A stretch of 64,000 nucleotides of DNA from DASWVC01 sp036401335 (GTDB lineage: Bacteria > Verrucomicrobiota > Verrucomicrobiia > Chthoniobacterales > JAFAMB01), in the NCBI GenBank assembly GCA_036401335.1, contig DASWVC010000293.1, positions 29,352 to 93,351 on the forward strand. Reading direction: 5' to 3'. Numbering within the stretch: position 1 is the first letter of the stretch; each line of letters opens with the position of its first letter. Below are positions 34,197 to 44,238 of this stretch, in pieces. Under the pieces are notes generated by a model. That model had not been told where the DNA came from and made no database searches. It saw only the letters and a list, made by a program, of their open reading frames with translations. A program made the position numbers and the translations under genes.

Positions 34197-35068
34197 GCGA
34201 AGAAATCGACGACCTCGCGTCGTGGGTCACGGTCGGGATCAGCACGAAGGACCGTTGGCCAGACCTCGAGGCAACCCTGCGCCGGCTCGTGGCAGCCGGC
34301 TTTGGCCGCCTGCTGCTGCAGGTGATTGATGACGGTTCCCGGACGCCTTGCCCGTTTGCACTCGACTTCTGGCCCGGCCCGTTCAACCTCCAACGTTTCG
34401 ACAGACCTGCCGGGCTGGTGGTGCGCCGCAACCAACTGGCAAAGAATGCCCGGACCAAGTACCTCCTGAGCCTCGACGACGATTCCTACCCGGCGGAAGG
34501 TTCACTGGCCAGGGCCGTAGCCTTCGCGGAAGGGCAACCGGACCTCCTCTGCCTTGGTTTCACCGTCTACAACCCTGCCCGGAACGCCTATGAGAGCCCC
34601 GCCACGGGGCCCGACCCTTACCCCGTCCGGGCATTCATCGGGTGCGGGCACCTGATGAACCTGCCCCATTTCCTGGGTCTGGGCGGCTACCGGGAGGAAA
34701 TCATCCATCAAGGGGAAGAACCAGAGTTGGCGGCTCGCGGCTGGACCCGGGGCTGGCGCTGCTTCCATTTTCCCGGGTTGACCATTCATCACACCGCTTC
34801 CAGCCAGGGAAGAAATTGGGCCCGGATGGATTATTACGGCTCTCGCAATGCGTTCTGGTGGAACGCCTGGTTTGTGCCGGCTCCGCTGCTGCCGTGGCAG
34901 CAGGCCCGGACGTTTGCCGGCCGGGTTCTGCTTTTCCTCCGGTTGCGACGGCCGGCTTTGGCGAAGGGCATTCTGGACGGCTTGCTTCTGGCCAGGCGCT
35001 ACCGCCGTTTCCGGCATCCGTTTACCGCCGGCCAGTTCCAACTTTGGCGTCGATTGCCACCCCATTAA
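34193..35068 (+). CDS. Family 2 glycosyltransferase
   Basis: About 291 residues, starting at the overlapping ATG 34193. Motifs: WVTVGISTKDRWPDLEATL, LLLQVIDDGSRTP, KYLLSLDDDSYPAEGS (metal site), and HQGEEPELAARGWTRG, resembling the acidic EExE/D catalytic region of rhamnosyl-type GT2 enzymes (inference). The long open frame from 33824 upstream is read-through of the previous gene in another frame and is not used. Confidence 0.85.
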   Translation: MSEEIDDLASWVTVGISTKDRWPDLEATLRRLVAAGFGRLLLQVIDDGSRTPCPFALDFWPGPFNLQRFDRPAGLVVRRNQLAKNARTKYLLSLDDDSYPAEGSLARAVAFAEGQPDLLCLGFTVYNPARNAYESPATGPDPYPVRAFIGCGHLMNLPHFLGLGGYREEIIHQGEEPELAARGWTRGWRCFHFPGLTIHHTASSQGRNWARMDYYGSRNAFWWNAWFVPAPLLPWQQARTFAGRVLLFLRLRRPALAKGILDGLLLARRYRRFRHPFTAGQFQLWRRLPPH

Positions 35069-35209
35069 GGCCGGTGTTCCGTGGTGCCCCGCTGCCCCGG
35101 GGAAGGCGCCGCCTTTGACAAGCCGATGAACTCGGGTTACGTCGGGGGTCCGCGTTCGGGTTTCGGTGAGGGCAGGCAGGACGCCTCTTCCGGGCGGAGT
35201 TGGGTCCAG

Positions 35210-36370
35210 ATGTTAAACGTAGGATTTGCTGCAACCAATCCATGCCACCTTTACCCGCTGGCACAGGCCCTTGGCACCCTCGGTTGCCCGTTGGCGTACT
35301 ACTCCGGGTACCCCCGTTGGCGGCTCCCGCAGCCGCATCCGGAGCCCATCGCGACCCACAGTGCCAGGACGTTGGTCACTTACGGCCTGTTGAAGCTGCC
35401 GGAGCGTTTACGGCCGCGGTCACGGACGCTTTTCCGCTGGCAAGACCGTCATTTTGACGAATGGGTCGGCCGCCATCTGGACGGGCGCCACGATTTCGTC
35501 CATGCCATGCCCGGGCAAGCCTGGGCGACTTTTCGCTCCGCCAGGCAACGCGGCGTGCGAGCCGTACTCAACCACGCAACCGGCCCGTCTCGGCATTGGG
35601 TGGCCGTGATGCGGCCCGAGTACGAGCGCATTGGCCTTTCGGTTCAGGAAACCACCGTTTACGACGAAGATTTCTGGCGCCGCGAAGAACACGAATACGC
35701 GCTGGCCGACTGGCACTGCGCGGCCTCCACCCTGGTGCGGGACCAACTCATCCGGGCCGGGGTTGCTGCGGATCGAATCTGGGTCGTGCCGTACGGGGCA
35801 GCACCGGACGTGTTCTACGCCGCTCCGGAATCACCTCCCCGCGGACCGCTCCGCCTGCTTTTTGCCGGCCAGGTTAGTTTGCGAAAGGGCCTGGTGACGC
35901 TCCTGGCGGCACTGGGACAGGTGGGCCGGCCGGAGTGGTCCCTGAAAGTCGTCGGCGCCGTAGCGGATGAAGCCCGGCCGGACCTGCGGACGTACCTTGG
36001 ACGAACGCCGGTCGAGTTTTGTGGCGCGGTGACCCAGGCCAGGTTGGCGGCGGAAATGCGGCAGGCCTCGGTTCTGGTGCTGCCTTCGCTGGAGGAAGGT
36101 TTCGGTTTGGTGGTGGTGCAGGCGCTGGCCTGCGGTCTGCCCTGCGTGGTCAGTGATGCCGTAGGCGCAAAGGACCTGCTGCAGCACCGCGCAAACGGGT
36201 CGATTTTCCCGGCGAGAGATTCGGGAGCGCTGGCGCAGGAATTGCTGTTCTGGGCCGAGCACCCCCGCCGGGTTTCGGGTGATTATTCCTGGCGGGCACC
36301 CGCCCAAATATTGTATGACTCATCCCGACAGGCGCTCCGGTCCACCCTGGCTCAACCTCAAGCACCATGA
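35210..36370 (+). CDS. Family 4 glycosyltransferase
   Basis: 386 residues from ATG 35210; codons upstream from 35081 do not look like the fold. GT-B features: NVGFAATNPCHLYPLAQAL at the start, LLFAGQVSLRKGLVTLLAAL at the domain hinge, and the EX7E region (SLEEGFGLVVVQALACG). Its stop overlaps the ATG of the polymerase gene by 4 bp, so expression is coupled. Acts on a lipid-linked intermediate at the inner membrane. Confidence 0.85.
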   Translation: MLNVGFAATNPCHLYPLAQALGTLGCPLAYYSGYPRWRLPQPHPEPIATHSARTLVTYGLLKLPERLRPRSRTLFRWQDRHFDEWVGRHLDGRHDFVHAMPGQAWATFRSARQRGVRAVLNHATGPSRHWVAVMRPEYERIGLSVQETTVYDEDFWRREEHEYALADWHCAASTLVRDQLIRAGVAADRIWVVPYGAAPDVFYAAPESPPRGPLRLLFAGQVSLRKGLVTLLAALGQVGRPEWSLKVVGAVADEARPDLRTYLGRTPVEFCGAVTQARLAAEMRQASVLVLPSLEEGFGLVVVQALACGLPCVVSDAVGAKDLLQHRANGSIFPARDSGALAQELLFWAEHPRRVSGDYSWRAPAQILYDSSRQALRSTLAQPQAP

Positions 36371-37824
36371 TTGACGCCAAGGATTTGTCGTCCCGGCCAA
36401 ACGGCGGGGCGACCGCCATCTGGATCGCAGGATTGAGCGTCGCGTTCATTCTGTTGGCTGGCAATTCCCCCACGCAGGTGGCCTCGCGCGCCGCGCTGCT
36501 GGTCGGAGGCACCTTTGTGGCCTCCGCCGGCTATGAACTCACCCGGAATTGGCGCTCCATCCTTCGTCCCGACATTGTGGCGTTTTTCGCCCTTTACGCC
36601 CTTACCTTTTTCGAGTTCCTCCTGCCGCAGCCCGCCGTGGACCAGATGGTGACCACGCCTTCCATGCTGCACGCTTGCCGGTTGGCGCTCCTCGCCTTCG
36701 CGGCCATGGCCATCGGCCGTCACCTCGCGCCGCCTGCACCCCGGTTTCTGGAAAATCTCGTGCGGCGTCCGACGCCGCCGCGGGTCTTGCTCACGGTTTT
36801 CTGGCTAAGTTTTTTTCTGGGGACATTTTACATGCTGCTGGCCGTCAATTTCAACGTAGTGACGATGATCGATCGGATGATGGGACCGCGTTTCACCCAG
36901 CCCTGGGGCCGAGGCCGGTACGGCGATTTCCGGGCCTTGTTGAACGAGGTCGGCGCCATGATCAACCTGGTTCCGCCGCTTGCCGGGCTCATCCTTTCGG
37001 AACGGGAAAAGTACCGTGTCACCACCTGGGTCCCGGTAGGGTTGGTTTATGCCTTCTGCCTCTTTTCGGGCTTGGCCAGCTCCACCCGCAATGTCCTTGC
37101 CGCTTACATCATTACGTTCCTGATCGCTTACAGCTTGAACCTTACCCGCCGGCGAATGCTGGAATTCGGCATCCTGTGCCTGTGCGGGCTGGTGGGTTTT
37201 TATGAAAGTTCCAAGGTCATGCTGGAAACCCGCACGATTGGGCTGAAGGCTTACGTCCAGAACTGGAAAACGGAACACGCCAGGCCGAAGTTAAATTTTG
37301 CCCAGAGGGAACCGGAGAGCTTTTACGTCGACCTTAACCTGGTGAACGTGGCCCTGCTTTCCGACGTGTTTCCGGAGGCGCACCCTTTCTTAGGGCTGGA
37401 AGTCCCTTACGTGGCGCTCACCCACCCGATTCCCCGGGCGCTCTGGCCGGGCAAGCCGGAAGGGTTGAGCTTATCCATGGAAGACGCGCTCAACGTGGGA
37501 CCGGAAATGACCATCTCGTCCACGTTTATCGGCGAGTCTTACATGGCCGGAGGACCTTTTGCAGTGGTCTTTGCCGGCTTCTTCTTCGGAGCCGTGACCG
37601 GATGGTGGGGCCGCTTTACCGTGGGACTTTCCTCCGGCCTGGGTTTGCTGATCTATGCTTCCGGCTTTCTGGCCATCGCGATCTCCATGCGCAGCCTTTA
37701 CGTTTTCAGCGTGGCGATCCTGCCGACGCTTGCCGCCACGGTCCTTGCCGCCCTGCTCACCCGCCGACCCCGGGCGGATGCATCCCTTGCTGCGCCCGGA
37801 CGACGTCCCGCCCTGACGCGGTAG
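36367..37824 (+). CDS. O-antigen/EPS polymerase-like membrane protein (Wzy-like)
   Basis: 485 residues with about 11-12 predicted membrane segments and a large loop between about residues 280 and 370 (DLNLVNVALLSDVFPEAHPF, HPIPRALWPGKPEGL). Such a loop is typical of Wzy-type polymerases, which join repeat units in the periplasm. Family sequence is poorly conserved, so the call rests on topology, on the HPIPRALWPGKP motif seen in O-antigen polymerases, and on position among glycosyltransferases. It starts with a 4-bp ATGA overlap. Confidence 0.75.
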   Translation: MIDAKDLSSRPNGGATAIWIAGLSVAFILLAGNSPTQVASRAALLVGGTFVASAGYELTRNWRSILRPDIVAFFALYALTFFEFLLPQPAVDQMVTTPSMLHACRLALLAFAAMAIGRHLAPPAPRFLENLVRRPTPPRVLLTVFWLSFFLGTFYMLLAVNFNVVTMIDRMMGPRFTQPWGRGRYGDFRALLNEVGAMINLVPPLAGLILSEREKYRVTTWVPVGLVYAFCLFSGLASSTRNVLAAYIITFLIAYSLNLTRRRMLEFGILCLCGLVGFYESSKVMLETRTIGLKAYVQNWKTEHARPKLNFAQREPESFYVDLNLVNVALLSDVFPEAHPFLGLEVPYVALTHPIPRALWPGKPEGLSLSMEDALNVGPEMTISSTFIGESYMAGGPFAVVFAGFFFGAVTGWWGRFTVGLSSGLGLLIYASGFLAIAISMRSLYVFSVAILPTLAATVLAALLTRRPRADASLAAPGRRPALTR

Positions 37825-37856
37825 CAACCAGCCTTCCCGGTTTTGCGGAGGAACCC

Positions 37857-38948
37857 ATGCCTGCCTACGATGTTGGAGTTGTTTCCGTCGTGCCCTCGCC
37901 TTACCAGAAGGACCTGTTCCGCGCCTGGGCCAGCCGAATGGACACCAAGCTGCAGGTGTATTACCTGGAAGCCCGGGCGCCGGATTCCCCCTGGCCCGAG
38001 CAGCCGTTGGAACCGTATGAAACCATCCTGCCGGGGTTTTGGCTCACCCTGGCGGGAGCTCGTTTTCACGTGGTGACCATGGCCCCCCGACTGGCCCGCC
38101 ACCGGTTCCTGGTGTTGAACTCCCTTACCTCCTCCTTGGCGCAAGCTTTGCTCCGGTTCCGGCGCCCGCGCCAGACCCTGCTGTTCTGGGCGGAAGCCCT
38201 GCGGGATCAGGGTGCCACCTGGCGTGCCCGGGCACAACGGCTGCTTTCAGACCCGATCGGGCAGGCCGACGCAGTTGTCGCGATCGGCACCCGCGCACAA
38301 CGGTCCTACCGGGAACGGTTTCCCGGTCTGCGGTGCTTCAACGTACCTTACCATTGCGACCTGGATGCGTTCCGGTGCCGGCCGAACCATTTTCCTGCCG
38401 CCACCGAAGAGGTCGTCTTTCTGTTTTGCGGCCAGATGATCGCCCGCAAGGGCGTCGACGTGCTCCTGCAAGCGTTTGACCGCCTGGTGCGGGAAGGCGT
38501 GCGGGTTCGACTGCGCCTTGCCGGCCGTCGCGCTGATCTGGAGCAAATGCTCGACGGCGTTTCCACCGAGAGCCGCGCGCGCATCGATTACGAGGGATTT
38601 ATTGATCCGAAACGCCTGCCGGAATTGTTTGAGCAGGCGCACGCCTTCATCCTCCCCAGCAGGTACGACGGGTGGGGCGTGGTGATCAATCAAGCGCTCG
38701 GGGCGGGTCTGCCGATCATTTGCTCGGATGCAGTTGGGGCGGGTCTGGACCTGGTTCAGCCCGGCGTCAACGGGCTGATTTTTCCAGTCGGGGAAAGTGC
38801 CGCACTGGCCGCGGCCATGGGATGCCTCGCACGTGAACCGGCCAGGCTGGCGTCGTACGGGGCGGCTTCGCGCCAGCTTGCCGCGGGGTGGACGCCGGAC
38901 CGTGGGGCGGAGAAGTGGGCCGCGGTGCTCTCTGAGTTCTCCCGTTGA
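37857..38948 (+). CDS. Family 4 glycosyltransferase
   Basis: 363 residues from the ATG at 37857, which has an ideal GGAGG 5 bp upstream. GT-B fold: VGVVSVVPSPYQKDLFRAW at the start, FLFCGQMIARKGVDVLLQAF at the hinge, and ILPSRYDGWGVVINQALGAGLP as the donor-binding loop in place of a strict EX7E (Asp for the first Glu). The EPS unit continues 3 bp downstream. Confidence 0.85.
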   Translation: MPAYDVGVVSVVPSPYQKDLFRAWASRMDTKLQVYYLEARAPDSPWPEQPLEPYETILPGFWLTLAGARFHVVTMAPRLARHRFLVLNSLTSSLAQALLRFRRPRQTLLFWAEALRDQGATWRARAQRLLSDPIGQADAVVAIGTRAQRSYRERFPGLRCFNVPYHCDLDAFRCRPNHFPAATEEVVFLFCGQMIARKGVDVLLQAFDRLVREGVRVRLRLAGRRADLEQMLDGVSTESRARIDYEGFIDPKRLPELFEQAHAFILPSRYDGWGVVINQALGAGLPIICSDAVGAGLDLVQPGVNGLIFPVGESAALAAAMGCLAREPARLASYGAASRQLAAGWTPDRGAEKWAAVLSEFSR

Positions 38949-38951
38949 CGC

Positions 38952-40112
38952 ATGCACATCCTTTTGGTCTCGTCCAGCTCTGGCTCCCGCGGCGGCGGCG
39001 AGCTTTTTCTCCTCACGCTCGGCCAGACGCTGCAATCGGCGGGGCATGACGTGACGTTGTGGGCCTCCGCTCACCCGAGGATGGACGAGCTGACCCAAAA
39101 GTTCGCCGGCTTCGGCCAGGTGCATCGGGATGCGTACAAGAACACGTACGACCGCCGGCTCCGGTCTTTCAGCGATGCTTGTGACATCCTTTCTGCGAGA
39201 AGGGTCGCAGCCAGCTGGGCCGGGTTGCAAGCGGACGTCATTCACCTCAATAAGCAAAACCTCGAAGACGGCCTGGACCTTGTCCTGGCCACCTGCTTTG
39301 CGGGTCGGCCCTCGGTTTGCACCATTCACGTGACCCAGACGGCCCGTTACCTTCGCGCCCGCTTCGGCAGCACCCGCGATGCGGTGGCCCGGTTGGTTCT
39401 GAGGCAGTACCCAGGTCGGTTAATCGCAATAGGCGCGAGCCGTTTCGTGGATTTGCAACGGTTTTTGGGCTTGCAAGCCAACATCGGTCTCATCGAGAAC
39501 GGCGTTCGCATCCCCAGCCGCGCGGAGTTGCTGGTGCTTCGGCGGACTACGCGCGCCCGGCTGGGCTTGAACGACGGTCAATTGCTTGGCCTCGGCGTCG
39601 GGCGCATGGTCGACCAGAAGCGGCCCCTGCTGTTCCTCGAGCAGGCGGCCCTCGTCCGCGCTCGTTGCCCGGAGGCCGCCTTCTGCTGGGTCGGGGACGG
39701 CCCTTTGCGAGTGGAATGGGACCGGACCGCCGGCCGGCTCGCGATCGCCTCCGCCCTGATTACCCCAGGCTGGACCGATGACGTCCTTCCGTATTATGCG
39801 GCGGCCGATTTTTTTCTGCACACCGCCGCGTACGAGGGATTACCCCTGGCCGTGCTGGAAGCGCTGGCGGCGGGCCTGCCGTGCGTGGTCACGCCGAACC
39901 TGTATGAAGACCTGAAGTTCCTCCAGATTGCACGCGTCCTCCAGACGGACCCACCGGGTTGGGAAAACGTCCTGGCCGATCCACGGCAGCGCGCCGAGAT
40001 TGGCGAGCGGGGCCGCGAGCTCGCCACGGGGCAATATTCCCTTGAGCGAATGGCCCAGGAGTACGTCAAGGCCTACGCGAGCGCGCTTACGGAGGCAATG
40101 GAACGCCCATGA
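38952..40112 (+). CDS. Family 4 glycosyltransferase
   Basis: 386 residues. MHILLVSSSSGSRGGGELFL has the Gly-rich GGGE loop of GT4 acceptor domains. VIHLNKQNLEDGLD, LGVGRMVDQKRPLLFLEQAA, and the donor motif YEGLPLAVLEALAAGLPCVV (E...E spacing of 7) complete the family pattern. Starts 3 bp after the previous stop and overlaps the next gene by 4 bp. Confidence 0.88.
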   Translation: MHILLVSSSSGSRGGGELFLLTLGQTLQSAGHDVTLWASAHPRMDELTQKFAGFGQVHRDAYKNTYDRRLRSFSDACDILSARRVAASWAGLQADVIHLNKQNLEDGLDLVLATCFAGRPSVCTIHVTQTARYLRARFGSTRDAVARLVLRQYPGRLIAIGASRFVDLQRFLGLQANIGLIENGVRIPSRAELLVLRRTTRARLGLNDGQLLGLGVGRMVDQKRPLLFLEQAALVRARCPEAAFCWVGDGPLRVEWDRTAGRLAIASALITPGWTDDVLPYYAAADFFLHTAAYEGLPLAVLEALAAGLPCVVTPNLYEDLKFLQIARVLQTDPPGWENVLADPRQRAEIGERGRELATGQYSLERMAQEYVKAYASALTEAMERP

Positions 40113-41140
40113 TCATCGGCTATTTCCGCCCGCCGCCCGCACAGCGCATCGGAGGCCTGGAAGCGGCCATCGACGGCATGGTCCAGCACCTCAGTGCGGA
40201 CGGAATTGAAATCCAGGTGGACCCAAGTTCGATCACGGGCTTGCAGGCGGTTCATTTTCATGGGCTCTGGCAACCGCATTTTCAGGCGTTGGCCCGGGAG
40301 TGCGCGGCGCACCGTTTGCCTTTCGTCGTGTCACCCCATGGCATGCTGGAACCCTGGGCCTGGCGCCACCGCTGGTGGAAAAAGTGGCCCTACTATTACC
40401 TGAGGGAAAGATCCTTTCTGAACGCCGCCGCCCGCTTGCTCGCGACCAGCGAGATCGAAGCGCGGCACCTGCACCGGTTTCGGCTGAAGCCGCCCATCGT
40501 GAGCCTGCCTCTGGGCGCTAGTTCCACGCAGGGAGTGAGTTACGCGCAAGCTCGGGCAGCCCTGGGGTGGCCGGAAGAGGAGTTTGTGTTCCTTTACCTT
40601 TCGCGGCTGCACCCGAAGAAGGGGCTGCACCTGCTTTTGGCAGCGCTCGCCGAGCTGCGGTTAGACGGAGAGCGGCATCGGCTCGTGGTGGTCGGAGACG
40701 GCCCGGCCGCCTACACCCGCCGGCTTCACGCCTTCGGTGCCAAAGCGCGGACGGTTCTGCCACCCATAGACTGGTTGCCCGCCGTCTGGGGCGAAGCCAA
40801 ATGGACTTACCTCCAGGCGGCCGACCTGTTCTGCCTGCCTACCCATTCGGAGAACTTCGGGCTGGCCATCCTCGAAGCGTGCCAGGCCGGGACCCCGGTC
40901 CTGACGACCGTACAAACGCCTTGGGCAACCTTTTTAGCAACGCACGGGCTGCCTGTGGCCCGGCCGGAAAAGAACTCGCTGGTTGCAGCGCTGAAAACCT
41001 GCCTCCAGCGGGGCAAGAGTACCGCGGTGCAGCGTTGCACGCTGAGTGCCGCCGCCTTGCACCGGTTTGGTTGGGAAACCTTACGGGCGGAATACCACAC
41101 GATGTACCGCTCGCTGGTTCTTTCGTCCGGGCTTGGTTAA
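40109..41140 (+). CDS. Family 4 glycosyltransferase
   Basis: 343 residues. The N-terminal domain is short (MIIGYFRPPPAQRIGG, then VHFHGLWQPHFQAL and VSPHGMLEPWAWRHRWWKK). The latter motif is typical of GT4 enzymes of the WcaI/EpsF sort that act first on capsular repeats. C-terminal: FLYLSRLHPKKGLHLLLAAL and SENFGLAILEACQAGTPVL (EX7E). It ends the glycosyltransferase unit; a 187-bp AT-rich gap follows. Confidence 0.88.
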   Translation: MIIGYFRPPPAQRIGGLEAAIDGMVQHLSADGIEIQVDPSSITGLQAVHFHGLWQPHFQALARECAAHRLPFVVSPHGMLEPWAWRHRWWKKWPYYYLRERSFLNAAARLLATSEIEARHLHRFRLKPPIVSLPLGASSTQGVSYAQARAALGWPEEEFVFLYLSRLHPKKGLHLLLAALAELRLDGERHRLVVVGDGPAAYTRRLHAFGAKARTVLPPIDWLPAVWGEAKWTYLQAADLFCLPTHSENFGLAILEACQAGTPVLTTVQTPWATFLATHGLPVARPEKNSLVAALKTCLQRGKSTAVQRCTLSAAALHRFGWETLRAEYHTMYRSLVLSSGLG

Positions 41141-41327
41141 GGCCTCTAAAGTGGCAGGTTCCTCCTCGAAAAAGCGGAATTTGTAGAGCTTTAATTTTAC
41201 CTGACACCACTGCTATTGCCGTATGTGGGACTATCGAAATTATAAACCAGTTTTGGTTCGTTTAACTTGTCAATGCAGCAACCCGCTGCTAGCTCCAGGA
41301 GTTTGACGGCTTGTTAAGGGGGGAATT
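41141..41327 (+). promoter_or_regulatory. AT-rich leader before the export operon
   Basis: This gap is clearly richer in A and T than the genes around it (for example around 41180-41270) and ends with a strong ribosome-binding stretch AAGGGGGG at 41314-41321. It probably carries the promoter of the initiating transferase/export genes. I could not single out a confident -35/-10 pair. An RNA leader is possible because of its length. Confidence 0.45.
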
Positions 41328-42731
41328 ATGCCTACGTACACAGGAAGTGGATCAAGCATCGCTTTGAGGATTGATGAGCTGAATGCCCAGGAAAGGAGGG
41401 CAACGCTCAGCTGGAACACCAGCTGGCTTCCCGCCATCACATTGCTCCTTAGCGATTTGCTGGCCTGGCCGGCCATTTTCTTGATTGCGTCGGAGATCCG
41501 GACTGTGGCGATCGGCACACCTGGCCAGATTATCTGGCAGATGATGATTGTGCCTGCGCTGGTGGCGGCATTGACCATGCACGTGATCGGCGGATACAAC
41601 CGGCGCACCGACATGCTCAGCCTTGCCTATTCGGTTGAGCACCTGCTCGGGCTGTTGCTGGCCCTCATGGCATCCGCCATCATCGTGTACGGCTTGTTAA
41701 CTTTTGGACCATCCATCCAACCGAGCCGGTTTTTCTTTTTTCTGGCCTTCTCTGCATTCGGGATTTACACCCTGGCCGTGCGCCGCTGGGTGACCCAGGC
41801 GCTGAACGTGCATCATTCCCAGCGTCACTTCATTCTTTTGGCCGTTCGGTCCACGGCGGGCCGCTTCGAAGCGCTTTACCGGAGCCGGCGCATGGGCCAG
41901 CAACTCCGCACGTTCGTGAACTTCGACGAGTCGTTGCCGCACCTGAATGCGGAAGCCGATGGCGTGATTGTCGGCTTCAATCCCTCCAGCCTGGACCCGC
42001 AGCTGGGGCAGTTCCTGGCCTACGTGCACTTCCGCCACATTCCGGTGTTCACATTGGAATCGTTCCACGAATGTTTTTGGCGGCAGGTGCCGGTACAAAG
42101 CATTGAAGCGTGGTGGGCCTTTGCCCGTGAATCGCTCTTAGCCCGGGATTCAATTTACGATCAGGTGAAGCGGTTGTTTGACCTCCTGAGCGCCACGGTT
42201 GCCCTGGTGGTGCTGAGTCCGCTGCTGATCCTGGTGGCAATGATCGTTCGTTGTGAGAGCGCCGGCCCTGCCATCTTCAGACAGACCCGGATCGGGCGAG
42301 ACAGTCGTCCGTTTACCTTGTTTAAGTTCCGTTCGATGCGGGTCGGGGCGGACGCGGGGGCGCTGTACACGGCTGAACGGGATCCGCGCCTGACGCGAAT
42401 CGGCCGCTTTCTTCGCCGCACCCGACTGGATGAGCTTCCCCAGTTATGGAATGTCCTCCGGGGCGACATGAGCCTCATCGGGCCCCGGGCCGAATGGGTG
42501 AAGTGCGTGGAACAATACGCCGGCAGCATACCCTTTTACAGTTACCGCCACCTGGTTCGGCCGGGCATCACGGGATGGGCCCAGGTCAACTATTCCTACG
42601 GTGCCAGCAGCGAAGATGCTGAAGAAAAACTCAAATACGATCTCTACTACATCCGTCATTACTCCATGGTGCTTGATTGCGCGATCGTGCTCAAAACGCT
42701 TCACACGATGCTTTTTGCCAAAGGCCGGTAG
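41328..42731 (+). CDS. Undecaprenyl-phosphate hexose-1-phosphate transferase (WbaP/WcaJ-like)
   Basis: 467 residues, normal for polyisoprenyl-phosphate sugar transferases, which begin repeat-unit synthesis on the lipid carrier. N-terminal half: four membrane helices and a CoA-binding-like domain. After a fifth membrane segment near residue 290 (LLSATVALVVLSPLLILVAM) comes the catalytic domain: GPAIFRQTRIGRDSRPF, LFKFRSMR, RIGRFLRRTRLDELPQLWNV, DMSLIGPRAEW and RPGITGWAQVNY. All conserved basic and acidic residues are present. It opens the export operon. Confidence 0.93.
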   Translation: MPTYTGSGSSIALRIDELNAQERRATLSWNTSWLPAITLLLSDLLAWPAIFLIASEIRTVAIGTPGQIIWQMMIVPALVAALTMHVIGGYNRRTDMLSLAYSVEHLLGLLLALMASAIIVYGLLTFGPSIQPSRFFFFLAFSAFGIYTLAVRRWVTQALNVHHSQRHFILLAVRSTAGRFEALYRSRRMGQQLRTFVNFDESLPHLNAEADGVIVGFNPSSLDPQLGQFLAYVHFRHIPVFTLESFHECFWRQVPVQSIEAWWAFARESLLARDSIYDQVKRLFDLLSATVALVVLSPLLILVAMIVRCESAGPAIFRQTRIGRDSRPFTLFKFRSMRVGADAGALYTAERDPRLTRIGRFLRRTRLDELPQLWNVLRGDMSLIGPRAEWVKCVEQYAGSIPFYSYRHLVRPGITGWAQVNYSYGASSEDAEEKLKYDLYYIRHYSMVLDCAIVLKTLHTMLFAKGR

Positions 42732-42882
42732 AATTGCAGGGCGTGCGCGATCGCCAGGATCGCGCTCCGGCCGGTGCACCGGGTCGGCCTGCCAGCGGGA
42801 GATGACGCTGGGAACCGTGATCTACGCCGATACGGATGAGGCTTGGCGATTTGCACGGCTGAGTAGAGCCTTCAAGTTAAAG

Positions 42883-44238
42883 ATGAGACTGTTTTTGGTT
42901 CCGAGTACCCTCTTTGCAGCAACCTGCCTGCTCGCCGCCCACGTTTTGCTGTTCGCCGTCATCCCGGGCAACGCGCAAGAGCCCGTTCGGGCCTCACTTG
43001 CTCGCTCGCTGACGACGCAATTTGACCCAAATCCCGAGAATTCACTGTTCCGGCTGGGACCCGTGCAAGGCAACCTGACCGCAGGCGTCTCGCTGGATTA
43101 CGTGGACAACGCGGGCGTATCCAACGGGGGGTCCACTTCCCTGCTGCGGCTGTCGGAAAACCTCGATATGAGCCTGTTTTGGCCGGTCACGGCCAGCAAT
43201 CAGGTTTACCTGACGCTCGGCGCTTCTTACACCGAGAACCTGGTTGGGAACGCGGGCGATCGTTTCACGCTCACGCTGGCCCCTGATTCAAAAATCACCT
43301 GGGCAATCGGGATCGGGGACTTCCGGATTCGGTTGTTCGATGCATTTGCGGTCACCCAAGACCCGACCTCCGATCCGTCGATCACAAACGTGGTAAACCT
43401 GAACCGATTTCGCAACAACGGCGGAGTGGCTGTCGATTGGGATTTGAACAAGCTGATACTCACCGCGCAGGTGGACGACACCTACACGACCCAGAACGCG
43501 CGCACTTTCAACCAAAACGGACAAGATCAATCCGCTGTCGGGGCAGACGGAAACCGCAACACCCTGCGCGGGAGCCTGCAAGCGAGTTTTCAGCTGAACC
43601 CGACCACATTTTTTGGTCCCGTGTTCTCCGCCAGTACGAGTTCTGCCTCATCGGCCACGGCGGTGGATGCACTGAGCCCCGGCCTTTTTCTCTCGGCTCA
43701 CCTGACCCGGTTAACCTCGTTGAACCTGGAGGCGGGCCTCAATTTTGTGAGCATCCAACGGGAGCCCGACGTGGTTCGCCTTCAGGGACCCGTCCACACC
43801 CCGGGCAGCACGTATTACCTGCGGGCAACCGCCCTCCAAACGGTTAACCGGTATGTGAACGCCAACCTCTCCGCTTCCCACGACCTCGACTACGCCGACG
43901 GCCTCAACGTCACCGAGAGAACGTTATTTACCCTGGGCGCCAGCTACCGTCTTACCAAGGCCGTCACCCTCTCCGGCAATGGCTATTATGAGGACGGCAA
44001 TGTCCTCAGCGGCATCAATCAGGGCCGGTACAACCGTTTCGGAGTAAATGCCGGCTTCAATTACCGGATCGGACCAAAGCTGCACGCGACCCTGGCTTAC
44101 CGTTACACCCAGCGCAACTCCGACACCGGGGCCACGGAGGCGATTGTAGCCGACGAGGATGGTTTTGTAACGTTGCAGAACCATTCCGGCAGTTACAGCC
44201 AGAACGAGGTTAATCTTTCTTTGAACTATGCTTTTTAA
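42883..44238 (+). CDS. Outer-membrane beta-barrel protein of the EPS export operon
   Basis: About 451 residues. The signal peptide RLFLVPSTLFAATCLLA through AQ (cut near GNAQ-EP) is followed by many alternating-hydrophobicity strands ending in aromatic residues (for example GQLQLNPTTFFGPVF-like and RFGVNAGFNYRIGPKLHATLAYRY) and a C-terminal NLSLNYAF, with terminal Phe, the usual outer-membrane barrel signature. The start ATG 42883 was chosen for the signal peptide; ATG 42802 would add 27 residues. It overlaps the Wza-like gene by 11 bp, so they are coupled; the barrel may be the outer-membrane channel. Confidence 0.82.
   Translation: MRLFLVPSTLFAATCLLAAHVLLFAVIPGNAQEPVRASLARSLTTQFDPNPENSLFRLGPVQGNLTAGVSLDYVDNAGVSNGGSTSLLRLSENLDMSLFWPVTASNQVYLTLGASYTENLVGNAGDRFTLTLAPDSKITWAIGIGDFRIRLFDAFAVTQDPTSDPSITNVVNLNRFRNNGGVAVDWDLNKLILTAQVDDTYTTQNARTFNQNGQDQSAVGADGNRNTLRGSLQASFQLNPTTFFGPVFSASTSSASSATAVDALSPGLFLSAHLTRLTSLNLEAGLNFVSIQREPDVVRLQGPVHTPGSTYYLRATALQTVNRYVNANLSASHDLDYADGLNVTERTLFTLGASYRLTKAVTLSGNGYYEDGNVLSGINQGRYNRFGVNAGFNYRIGPKLHATLAYRYTQRNSDTGATEAIVADEDGFVTLQNHSGSYSQNEVNLSLNYAF

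Noticed and set aside
38247..39329. Minus-strand frame of 360 codons
   Set aside because: Antisense to two GT4 genes with canonical donor-binding motifs; no motif of its own.
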